DNA of 34,849 bases from an uncultured Ruminococcus sp. (GTDB lineage: Bacteria > Bacillota > Clostridia > Oscillospirales > Ruminococcaceae): positions 1 to 34,849 of the forward strand of contig UQYK01000019.1 in the NCBI GenBank assembly GCA_900545285.1, read 5' to 3'. The notes below the pieces were generated by a model. The model had not been told where the DNA came from, searched no databases, and saw nothing but the letters and a program-made list of their open reading frames with translations. The position numbers and the translations under genes were made by a program. This document shows, piece by piece, positions 15,646 to 22,907 of the stretch (positions are counted from its first letter, which is position 1; each line of letters starts with the position of its first letter).

Positions 15646-16320
15646 TTACTTCTCAATCTCACGATTGTTGTATTTTTCACGAATTTCAGCATCGCTCAGT
15701 GCCATATTTGCACGGATTGCTTCTTCGCACTTGCCTTCTTTGATTTCCTTGACACGATCTGCCAGGTGCTGACATTTCGGTTCGATGTACTTACCATTCA
15801 GGCGGCGTGCCAGCATTGCAACCTGCGGATGAGAAATTCCTGCCGGGCAGCGGGAAGAACATACACCGCACATAACGCAGTCAAAGGATTCTTCTGCGCA
15901 CTTTGCGTATTCTGCACGCTGTGCATATGCGATATACTGCATAACATTCAGACCCTGTGTACATGCATTGGTACATGCATTACAGCCGATGCAAGAATAA
16001 ATTTCCGGATAATTCTTCATCATCACAGTTTCATCCGGACGAACCTCGTTGATATCGTAGATTTCCTTAATCAGCGGGAAGAACGGCAGCTGTGTGATGT
16101 ACATGCCTTCTACAACCTGTGTAGAGCATGCCAGACAGGTGTGCAGCTCTCTGTCACCCTTTATCCGGTAAATGGTTGCACAAGCACCACAGAAACCATT
16201 CCGGCATCCACAGCCGCGAACCAGCTTATAACCAGCATATTCCAAAGCCTTCATGATGGTCAGGCTGGCAGGTACCTCGTACTTTTTGCCCATCACGAAC
16301 ACATTAACCATCTGTTCCAT
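15646..16320 (-). CDS. frdB: Fumarate reductase iron-sulfur subunit (TfrB-like N-terminal part)
   Basis: Electron-transfer subunit of 224 residues. The N-terminal plant-type [2Fe-2S] domain has C39, C44, C47 and C62/C65 (GCRNGFCGAC and CLAC). It is followed by two regular [4Fe-4S] motifs, C110-C113-C116-C120 and C148-C151-C154-C158. Classical SdhB/FrdB has [4Fe-4S] plus [3Fe-4S]; two canonical tetracysteine motifs make this closer to HdrC and to methanogen thiol:fumarate reductase TfrB. The C-terminal CCG domain of TfrB is absent but is encoded separately here as hdrB. No membrane anchor gene accompanies it, so the enzyme should be soluble. AAAGGAG lies 7 nt before the ATG. It lies 18 nt after flxA. 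Confidence 0.88.
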   Translation of the reverse strand: MEQMVNVFVMGKKYEVPASLTIMKALEYAGYKLVRGCGCRNGFCGACATIYRIKGDRELHTCLACSTQVVEGMYITQLPFFPLIKEIYDINEVRPDETVMMKNYPEIYSCIGCNACTNACTQGLNVMQYIAYAQRAEYAKCAEESFDCVMCGVCSSRCPAGISHPQVAMLARRLNGKYIEPKCQHLADRVKEIKEGKCEEAIRANMALSDAEIREKYNNREIEK

Positions 16321-16338
16321 GTGTATTCTCCTTTACCA

Positions 16339-17199
16339 TTAATATTCGTTCGGCAGTTCAGACAGCTCATCAAAGCGGAATACCGGGCCGTCCTTGCAGA
16401 CATACTTATCCCCGATATTGCAGCGGCCGCACTTGCCGATACCGCACTTCATGCGCAATTCCATTGTGGTATAAACCTGTTCTTCCTGGAAGCCCAGTTC
16501 CTTCAGGCCGTCCAGTGTGAACTTGATCATAATCGGAGGACCGCAGATCAGAACAGTACGGTTCAGATCCGGCTGGAGTTCCTTTACAAAGTTCGGAATA
16601 AATCCAACGTGGCCGTCCCAGCCTTCCTGCTCCCGGTCGATGGTCAGATCCACCTTGCAGTCTTGACTCCACTCGTCCAGGATTTCCTGATAATCTACCA
16701 GATCATCCTTGGAACGGGAACCATAGATGATATGCAGAGAACCGTAAGCATCCGGATTCTCACGCTTTTTGTCACGGCAGTAGTTGATAACAGAACGCAG
16801 CGGCGCCAAACCGATACCGCCGGCAATAAACAGCAGATCCTTGCCCTTCAGGCCATAGTTGCCGTTTTCCGGTGTCGGAACAGTTTCTACCGGGAAGTTC
16901 TTTCCCAGCGGGCCTCTGACAGTGACTTCCTGTCCTACATCCATCATATGCAGCCAGCTTGTCAGACAGCCGCACTTTTTAATGGAAAATTCCATGAATT
17001 CCTTGTTTGTCGGAGAAGATGTGATGGAAAACATACCTTCGCCAATGCCCGGAATGGAAACCATTGCGCACTGACCAGGCATGTGCTCAAACAGCTTCTT
17101 TCCATCCAGACCAACCACGCGGAATGTCTTGACATCGGGAGTATCCTGACGAATGTCCGTTACCACACCGACTTCTGGAATCAATGCTTCTTGTTTCAT
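16339..17199 (-). CDS. flxA: FlxA-like FAD/NAD(P)H oxidoreductase subunit
   Basis: Protein of 286 residues of the ferredoxin-NADP reductase superfamily (AsrB/PyrK/hydrogenase-gamma type), expected to take electrons from NAD(P)H. FAD-binding block: GMFSITSSPT (55-64). NAD(P)-binding blocks: FIAGGIGLAPLRSV (124-137) and LICGPPIMIK. A C-terminal [2Fe-2S] motif C252-x4-C257-x2-C260-x7-C268 is intact. The start codon overlaps the flxB stop as ATGA (17196-17199), with a GGAGGG RBS inside flxB. In Desulfovibrio, FlxA is the NADH-oxidising entry point of FlxABCD-HdrABC; the same role is inferred here. NADH versus NADPH preference is unclear. Confidence 0.87.
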   Translation of the reverse strand: MKQEALIPEVGVVTDIRQDTPDVKTFRVVGLDGKKLFEHMPGQCAMVSIPGIGEGMFSITSSPTNKEFMEFSIKKCGCLTSWLHMMDVGQEVTVRGPLGKNFPVETVPTPENGNYGLKGKDLLFIAGGIGLAPLRSVINYCRDKKRENPDAYGSLHIIYGSRSKDDLVDYQEILDEWSQDCKVDLTIDREQEGWDGHVGFIPNFVKELQPDLNRTVLICGPPIMIKFTLDGLKELGFQEEQVYTTMELRMKCGIGKCGRCNIGDKYVCKDGPVFRFDELSELPNEY

Positions 17200-18227
17200 G
17201 CGTTACCCTCCCCTAAAGTCTTCATGACCTTTACGATATTCATGGAAATCGGGCAGCTCTTCATGCAGCGGCCGCAGCCAACGCAGCCAAATACGCCATC
17301 GTTGTTTGCCGGATAATATACCAGCTTGTGCATGAACCGCTGACGGAAACGCTCCAGCTGTGTCGGACGCGGCTGACCACCGGCTGTCTTGGTAAAGTCA
17401 GAGTACATACAGCTGTCCCAGCAGCGGAACCGCTGTACGCCATGTCCGGTATCATAGTCGCGGATATCATAGCACTGACAGGTGGGGCACACAAAAGTAC
17501 AGGTACCGCATCCCAGGCATGCTTCTGACAGGCTTGCCCACTTATCAGAACCAAACAGTTCCATGAGCTTGTCTCCGCCAAAGGAATCAGTGGAAAGATT
17601 TTTCAGCGGCAGCTTTTCCAGCACTTTTCTGGTAGCAGCCTTTGCGTCATCTGCCGCGTCCTCCGCAGCATCTTCCAGCATCGGCAGAGAAGCCAGCAGT
17701 GCTTCGCCCTTTTCGGTATTTGCCTTCAGGAATACGCTGTCTGCTGTCATCCAGCAGCTGACATCCCCTGCCGGCTCTGCAGCATCAATGCCGAATACAG
17801 AACAGAAACAGGTTTCACTCGGCTTGCTGCATGCCATTGTCATAACTACGCCGTGTTCCCGGCGGTTCTGATAGTAAGTATCCACCGGCTCTGACAGATA
17901 AACGCTGTCCAGAATCTTAAAGCTTGCTGCATCGCAGGCACGAACGCCAAAGATTACGAAATCTTCGCACTCCTGCCGGATATCATCCACTTCAATCTTC
18001 TTGCCGTTTACCTTAAAGTTGACCATGTTTTCTACCTGCGGGAAGAAAAAGTCCTTTGCGCTGCGAACGGTATTGACCGCTTCGGAATACTTTGCCTCTG
18101 GTGTCCACACCGCATACTTTGCGCTGCGTCTTTCATCCGTAGCATCTGCAACCGGCAGATAGAGTTTCTTTGCTTCTGCGATGGCAGCGAACAAAGCGTC
18201 CAGATTTTCTCGAGATACTTTTTTCAT
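17196..18227 (-). CDS. flxB: FlxB-like iron-sulfur subunit (AsrA/hydrogenase-beta type)
   Basis: Protein of 343 residues related to anaerobic sulfite reductase subunit A and the beta subunit of soluble [NiFe] hydrogenases, which wire the flavin subunit to its partners. Two [4Fe-4S] motifs are intact: C237-C240-C243-C247 (CLGCGTCTFVC) and C315-C318-C321-C325 (CVGCGRCMKSC), with extra Cys in PTCQC. Between about 185 and 200 lies an Ala/Asp-rich, low-complexity stretch that looks like a flexible insert. The ATG overlaps the flxC stop by 1 nt (TAATG) and AAAGGAGG lies 9 nt upstream. It overlaps flxA by 4 nt. It carries no catalytic sulfite reductase features, and no asrC gene is present. Confidence 0.85.
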   Translation of the reverse strand: MKKVSRENLDALFAAIAEAKKLYLPVADATDERRSAKYAVWTPEAKYSEAVNTVRSAKDFFFPQVENMVNFKVNGKKIEVDDIRQECEDFVIFGVRACDAASFKILDSVYLSEPVDTYYQNRREHGVVMTMACSKPSETCFCSVFGIDAAEPAGDVSCWMTADSVFLKANTEKGEALLASLPMLEDAAEDAADDAKAATRKVLEKLPLKNLSTDSFGGDKLMELFGSDKWASLSEACLGCGTCTFVCPTCQCYDIRDYDTGHGVQRFRCWDSCMYSDFTKTAGGQPRPTQLERFRQRFMHKLVYYPANNDGVFGCVGCGRCMKSCPISMNIVKVMKTLGEGNA

Positions 18228-19201
18228 TACTTGCTGCCTCCTTTATAAACGACATTCGGCTCGCAGTCTTCCTTTGTAAAGTTTACCAGCGGTGCGCGGC
18301 TGCCTTCCTCTGCACCGGCCTGATATTCGCCATAATAGGTGTCAATATCCTTGATAAACTTCCGGTTCAGCAGATGCAGCGGAATGTGCTGCGGACATAC
18401 TCTGGAGCATTCACCGCAGTCTGTACAGCGTCCTGCAACGTGGAATGCACGAATAATATGAAACATGTTCTCTTCGAAGGAGTCTGCTGCGGCCTTCTGA
18501 GAAACGCCGGAAGCCGGGTTATCAAAGACGCACTGTTCACAGCTGCACGCCGGGCAGATGTTGCGGCAGGCGTTGCAGCGGATGCAGCGAGACAACTCAC
18601 CACGCCAGAATGCGAATCTTTCGTCCGGTGTCATTGCCTCCAGCTTTGCCACCATATCGAAACGGCCCGATTCCGGATTTTCTTCTCCGTTTTCACCCAG
18701 CATTTCATCATAAACAACAACCTTGTGGCTCTTGCAGACTTCGCAGCGTTCCAGCAGGCAGTCTTTCTTGTTCAGGCTAACATCACCGTACATGGTATCC
18801 ACCTTTACAGTGTCACCCTCTGTGGTGATGCCCAGAATACCTTCTGCGCCCGCTTCCCGTACCTTATCCGAATCCAGCTTGCCGTCACACGGAATACCGA
18901 TGATGTAAACATTTTCCCGCTTGATGCGGTGTTCTGTCAGCAGCTGGTTGAAGCTATAAGAATCACACGGCTTCAGGAAAACCAGTGTCTTGCCTTCCAG
19001 CTTAGACAGCTTGATCAGATACTTCGACAGATTGCTGCCGCAGAAATCGTGATATACAAAATCCTTTTCCAGAGCTTCTGCAGATTCAAACACAGCCGGT
19101 GTGGGATCATAGACAAACTCACCATCTTTCCAGCCCAGCACACGAACAACTGTACCGTCTGCCAACAGCTCGGAGGCTCTTTTCATCATTTCGCTTTGCA
19201 T
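18227..19201 (-). CDS. flxC: FlxC-like iron-sulfur subunit (FrhB/FdhB-like, 4Fe-4S dicluster)
   Basis: Protein of 324 residues combining a coenzyme-F420-hydrogenase/dehydrogenase beta-like N-terminal region (FLKPCDSYSFNQLL near 75-88) with two [4Fe-4S] motifs at C206-C209-C212-C216 and C259-C262-C265-C269, plus additional Cys clusters (C148, C153, C156; C219, C221, C224). It is expected to relay electrons inside the FlxABCD module. The start at 19201 lies inside flxD (16-nt overlap) with GGAGG 7 nt upstream; an internal ATG at 19189 is possible but lacks an RBS. No other F420-dependent genes are present in the window. The assignment rests mainly on cluster order D-C-B-A and the cluster motifs. 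Confidence 0.82.
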   Translation of the reverse strand: MQSEMMKRASELLADGTVVRVLGWKDGEFVYDPTPAVFESAEALEKDFVYHDFCGSNLSKYLIKLSKLEGKTLVFLKPCDSYSFNQLLTEHRIKRENVYIIGIPCDGKLDSDKVREAGAEGILGITTEGDTVKVDTMYGDVSLNKKDCLLERCEVCKSHKVVVYDEMLGENGEENPESGRFDMVAKLEAMTPDERFAFWRGELSRCIRCNACRNICPACSCEQCVFDNPASGVSQKAAADSFEENMFHIIRAFHVAGRCTDCGECSRVCPQHIPLHLLNRKFIKDIDTYYGEYQAGAEEGSRAPLVNFTKEDCEPNVVYKGGSK

Positions 19202-19626
19202 CTCAGATCCTCCAGTCTCTTGTTCTCGCCCAGTGCAGTTACAGTTGCTACAAATTCATTCATGGTTGCAGCAAACTTTGCACCTTCTGCGGCGGATACC
19301 CATTCTACACGGGTACGCTCTTTTTCAATGCCCAGATAATCCAGCATAGAAAACAGCAGTGTCATTCTGCGGCGTGCGTAGTAGTTACCGGTGGTGTAGT
19401 GACAGTCACCCGGGTGGCATCCGCAAAGGATTACGCCGTCTGCACCGCGCTGGAATGCACGCAGAATAAAGAGCGGATTGACACGGCAGGAGCAAGGTAC
19501 ACGAATAATCTTGACATCTGCCGGATAATTGGAGCGGTTTGTACCCGCAAGGTCAGCACCTGCATAAGAACACCAGTTACAGCAGAATGCGACAATTTTC
19601 GGTCTGAATTCCTGATTTACTTGCAT
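19186..19626 (-). CDS. flxD: FlxD / MvhD-like [2Fe-2S] electron-transfer subunit
   Basis: Small protein of 146 residues matching the MvhD family, which passes electrons from a hydrogenase or NADH module to HdrA. Cys signatures are at C15-C16-x2-C19 (FCCNWCS), C45-x-C47 (PCSCR) and C68-x-C70-x4-C75 (CGCHPGDC), followed by the RRMTLLFSML helix typical of the family. The ATG at 19626 was chosen because GGAGGT lies 9 nt upstream inside hdrA; a longer frame from 19725 would overlap hdrA by over 100 nt. It overlaps hdrA by 10 nt and flxC by 16 nt. Position directly after hdrA is the standard HdrA-MvhD arrangement. Confidence 0.92.
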   Translation of the reverse strand: MQVNQEFRPKIVAFCCNWCSYAGADLAGTNRSNYPADVKIIRVPCSCRVNPLFILRAFQRGADGVILCGCHPGDCHYTTGNYYARRRMTLLFSMLDYLGIEKERTRVEWVSAAEGAKFAATMNEFVATVTALGENKRLEDLRCKAK

Positions 19627-21617
19627 ATTGCATCTACCTCCGCCATAATCTGACTGGTCGCGAAGCCCTTCAGATCCATTGCGCCGGACGGGCAGGCAAC
19701 AGTACATGCACCACAGCCCTGACATACGGCCTCATTGACAACCGCTACGCGGCGGATCATAGAGCCATCCTTCCGACGGCTGAAGTCCTTCTCTTCGTAC
19801 GTAATTGCGCCATACGGGCAGACATTTGCACAAGAAGAGCAGCCGTTACACTTCATCGGATCAGAATGAGATACGCACGGATTGCAGGAGAGCTTATCCT
19901 TTGCCAGCAATCCGATTACCTTAGAAGCAGCCGCACCAGCCTGTGCAACTGTTTCCGGAATATCCTTCGGGCCCTGGCATACACCGGAGAGGAATACACC
20001 AGCGGTAGGAGATTCTACCGGACGCAGCTTTGCATGAGCTTCTGTAAAGAAGTCATTGGTATCCATGCTGGCAGTCAGCATAGTTGCCAGCGGACGAGCG
20101 CTCTTGTCTGCTTCAATTGCAGCAGCCAGAACGACCATATCTGCCTTAATATGCAGCTGCTCGTTAGAAATCAGGTCAGATGCCTGTACATCCAGTGTAC
20201 CGTCTGCCTGCGGTGCAACCTTTCCGACCATACCCTTAATATAATGTACGCCATACTGCTCTACTGCGCGGCGATAGAACTCATCATAGTTCTTACCCGG
20301 CGTACGTACATCAATATAGAATACGTATACATCTGTATCCGGATATTTTTCACGGCACAGCATTGCATGCTTTGCGGTATACATACAGCAGATCTTGGAG
20401 CAGTATTCCTTACCGCAGCCATGCTGAGAACCGGATTCACGGCTGCCGACGCACTGTACGAATACCAGTGTCTTCGGCTGCTTGCCGTCGGACAGACGCT
20501 GCAAATGACCTTCTGTCGGACCGTCTGCCTTCAGGATCCGCTCGAATTCCAGAGAAGTGACAACGTCCTTGCTCTGGGAATATGCGAATTCGTCATAGCC
20601 GTCAATGTTGATCGGATTATAACCAGTAGCGGCAACAATTGCGCCGTACTTTTCTTCTACGAAGGTTTCCTTCTGCTCATAGTCGATTGCGCCGGCAGAG
20701 CAAACTGTCGAACACAGACCGCACTTGCCCTTAGTGAGCTTAATGCAACGTGTGGAATCCAGAACTGCAACATTCGGAATTGCCTGTGCAAACGGAATGT
20801 ATGCAGCGTGGCGGTTGCTCAGTCCCAGGTTGTAAGCATCCGGAATATTCTTTACCGGGCACTTTTCAGTACATGCGCCGCATCCGGTACACTTATCTTC
20901 ATCCACAAAACGTGCTTTCCGGCGAATCTTTACACTAAAGTTGCCGACAAAGCCGGTCACTGCTTCTACTTCACTGTAGGAGTAGATGGTGATCTTGTCG
21001 TTCTGTGCGCATTCTACCATTTTCGGGGTCAGGATACAGGAAGAGCAGTCCAGTGTCGGGAATGTCTTATCGATCTGTGTCATCTTACCGCCGATGGTAG
21101 GTTCTTTTTCTACGATATCAACCGGATAGCCAGCTTCTGCAATATCCAGAGCAGTCTGAATACCAGCAATACCGCCGCCGATTACCAGTGCGCGCTTGGT
21201 TACCGGGCTTTCTCCGGCAATCAGCGGTGTATTCAGCAGAACCTTTGCAATAGCAGCACGTCCGAGGACGATTGCCTTTGCAGTAGCTTCCGGAATATCC
21301 TTATGGATCCATGAGCACTGCTCACGAATATTTGCGACCTCCAGCATATAGGGGTTCAGGCCGGCTGCTGCAACTGTCTTCCGGAACGTTGCCTCATGCA
21401 TACGAGGCGAACAGGAACATACAACAACGCCCTCCAGCTGATACTCTTTAATCGCATCTTTGATTATGTTTTGGCCTGCCTCTGAGCACATATAGGGATA
21501 GTCGGTTGCATAAACAACTGCCGGCTCTTTTCCAAGAGTTTCTGCAACAGTTTTTACATCAACAGTAGCCGCAATATTGGTACCGCAGTGGCATACAAAA
21601 ACACCTATTCTCCGCAT
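19617..21617 (-). CDS. hdrA: HdrA-like flavin and iron-sulfur subunit (electron-bifurcation core)
   Basis: Protein of 666 residues, full length for bacterial HdrA. Order: N-terminal domain with VCHCG and CSCSPRMHE; FAD Rossmann motif GGGIAG (147-152); unusual-cluster Cys motif C191-x2-C194-x8-C203; a ferredoxin-like insert starting with CTGCGACTEKC (243-253) and a further Cys set near CGLCSTVC; and a C-terminal pair of [4Fe-4S] motifs (about 590-643). In methanogen Hdr/Mvh the HdrA FAD bifurcates electrons between ferredoxin and the heterodisulfide. Here it should link FlxABCD, ferredoxin and the HdrBC/FrdAB branch (inference). ATG at 21617 with AAGGAGG 7 nt upstream; 12 nt after hdrC. Confidence 0.94.
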   Translation of the reverse strand: MRRIGVFVCHCGTNIAATVDVKTVAETLGKEPAVVYATDYPYMCSEAGQNIIKDAIKEYQLEGVVVCSCSPRMHEATFRKTVAAAGLNPYMLEVANIREQCSWIHKDIPEATAKAIVLGRAAIAKVLLNTPLIAGESPVTKRALVIGGGIAGIQTALDIAEAGYPVDIVEKEPTIGGKMTQIDKTFPTLDCSSCILTPKMVECAQNDKITIYSYSEVEAVTGFVGNFSVKIRRKARFVDEDKCTGCGACTEKCPVKNIPDAYNLGLSNRHAAYIPFAQAIPNVAVLDSTRCIKLTKGKCGLCSTVCSAGAIDYEQKETFVEEKYGAIVAATGYNPINIDGYDEFAYSQSKDVVTSLEFERILKADGPTEGHLQRLSDGKQPKTLVFVQCVGSRESGSQHGCGKEYCSKICCMYTAKHAMLCREKYPDTDVYVFYIDVRTPGKNYDEFYRRAVEQYGVHYIKGMVGKVAPQADGTLDVQASDLISNEQLHIKADMVVLAAAIEADKSARPLATMLTASMDTNDFFTEAHAKLRPVESPTAGVFLSGVCQGPKDIPETVAQAGAAASKVIGLLAKDKLSCNPCVSHSDPMKCNGCSSCANVCPYGAITYEEKDFSRRKDGSMIRRVAVVNEAVCQGCGACTVACPSGAMDLKGFATSQIMAEVDAICK

Positions 21618-21629
21618 TTTTATGCCTCC

Positions 21630-22010
21630 TTATTTGCTGTATTTCCGGAATGCGCTGACAATTGCCTGCTGCGGCAGGTCATCGTCAATCAGTTCCGGAA
21701 TCTGCTCCGACTTCAGGTGATTCTGTCCCTGCTGACGAATCACTGCCAGTCTGACTGCTTCTACCAGTTTTGCCGGTTCTACATCACGCGGACAGCGTTC
21801 TACACAGGCAAAGCAGGAGAGACAGGTATAGATAGACTTGGATGCCATCAGCTTTTCGATGTCTCCTTTTTCTACCATATACACAAACTGATGCGGATGA
21901 TATTCCATTGCATCATAAGACGGACAAGTACCGCTGCACTTTCCGCAGCGCATGCACTTGAGCGGATTGACACCGCTCGCAGTCAGAACGAGCTCTTTAT
22001 AATCTGCCAT
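21630..22010 (-). CDS. hdrC: HdrC-like 4Fe-4S subunit
   Basis: Short cytosolic ferredoxin-like protein of 126 residues with two [4Fe-4S] motifs, C19-C22-C25-C29 (CMRCGKCSGTC) and C63-C66-C69-C73 (CLSCFACVERC). It should carry electrons from HdrA to HdrB. Its length is shorter than some methanogen HdrC proteins but usual for bacterial Hdr operons. AAGGAGG lies 7 nt before the ATG; spacers of 12 nt on both sides indicate tight coupling with hdrB and hdrA. It has no transmembrane partner (HdrE or DsrM type) in the operon. Confidence 0.93.
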   Translation of the reverse strand: MADYKELVLTASGVNPLKCMRCGKCSGTCPSYDAMEYHPHQFVYMVEKGDIEKLMASKSIYTCLSCFACVERCPRDVEPAKLVEAVRLAVIRQQGQNHLKSEQIPELIDDDLPQQAIVSAFRKYSK

Positions 22011-22022
22011 TTCCGTTCCTCC

Positions 22023-22805
22023 TTATTTCAGACCGAGTGCTTCAGCCAGCAGCTCGGTAAAGTATACAACCGGCAGATCAGAAATGCCGGAATTCTTCTG
22101 GAGGTTATACAGACACAGAGGACATGCAGTAATGACCATTTCTGCACCGTTTTCCTGTGCACTTGTCATTACCTTGTTGCTGCGGGATTCTGCCACAGAT
22201 TTCTGTTCCAGTGTCAGATAGCCGCCGCAGCACTCGTTCCGCATCGGATACAGTACCGGTGTAGCGCCGATTGCGCGGATGAAATCCTCCAGGATCTTCG
22301 GATTCTCCGGATTATCCATCTGCATGGTTTTTCCCGGACGGAGCAGAAGACATCCGTAATATGCGGCAATCTTCTTTCCTTTCAGCGGGTTTACCACTTT
22401 CTTTTTCAGTTCATCAAAGCCGATCTTATCCCGGAGAACTTCCAGATAATGATACACCTCGGTTTCACCCTGATACGGTGTATCCAGCTTCAGATAATTA
22501 TTTGCCTTCAGCACAATGTTGTCATCTGTCTGCATGTCGTGATTGACCTGCTTTACAACATTATGACATGCAGAGCACAGGGTTACCAGCGGATAGCCCA
22601 TGTCTCTGGCCTTTGCCAGCGTGCGGATGGATGAAAGCTTTGTTGCGATTTCATTCTTTGCCATCGGATACACGCCGCCGCAGCACTGCCAGTCCGGAAC
22701 TTCTTCCAGAGTAAAGCCAAGTGCCTCAGCAGAAATCCGGGCATAATGATCAAGGTCTTTCGCCTTGGTTTTGAGTGTACAGCCCGGGAAATAACTGAAT
22801 GTCAT
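22023..22805 (-). CDS. hdrB: HdrB-like subunit with two CCG domains
   Basis: Cytosolic protein of 260 residues with two complete cysteine-rich CCG domains: C9, C41-C42, C77-x2-C80 and C152, C192-C193, C228-x2-C231. In methanogen HdrB each CCG domain binds a non-cubane [4Fe-4S] cluster that reduces the CoM-S-S-CoB disulfide. This organism should lack those coenzymes, so the physiological partner is either another disulfide or, in this setting, the FrdB subunit. Methanogen TfrB fuses an FrdB-like part to an HdrB-like part, which supports contact between the products of hdrB and frdB here. Start ATG 22805; AAAGG about 10 nt upstream. Confidence 0.93.
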   Translation of the reverse strand: MTFSYFPGCTLKTKAKDLDHYARISAEALGFTLEEVPDWQCCGGVYPMAKNEIATKLSSIRTLAKARDMGYPLVTLCSACHNVVKQVNHDMQTDDNIVLKANNYLKLDTPYQGETEVYHYLEVLRDKIGFDELKKKVVNPLKGKKIAAYYGCLLLRPGKTMQMDNPENPKILEDFIRAIGATPVLYPMRNECCGGYLTLEQKSVAESRSNKVMTSAQENGAEMVITACPLCLYNLQKNSGISDLPVVYFTELLAEALGLK

Positions 22806-22832
22806 AGCAAAACTACCTTTCCTTCAATTTTT

Positions 22833-22883
22833 TGCGGCAGAGACTCAATCCCCTTGTTTGCCTGGGGGCGAGCCTCTGCCGCA
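22833..22883 (-). other. Intercistronic hairpin between fumC and hdrB
   Basis: In the 102-nt spacer, TGCGGCAGAG (22833-22842) pairs with CTCTGCCGCA (22874-22883), and the interior adds CCCC (22850-22853) against a G5 run (22864-22868). In the sense of transcription the stem is followed by A residues, not U, so it is not an intrinsic terminator. It may protect or process the mRNA, allowing different levels of fumC and hdr-frd products. Confidence 0.6.
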
Positions 22884-22907
22884 TTCTGCGCAGGTTATGC
22901 GCCTGGT

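Noticed and set aside
14785..17316. Very long plus-strand open frame opposite frdA/frdB/flxA
   Set aside because: It is antisense to three genes with clear motifs and is rich in Cys/His/Phe; it is a shadow of the coding strand.
17196..18227. Anaerobic sulfite reductase (asrAB) reading of flxB/flxA
   Set aside because: Sequences resemble AsrA and AsrB, but there is no asrC (siroheme subunit), and the hdrA-flxD-flxC context fits FlxABCD-HdrABC.
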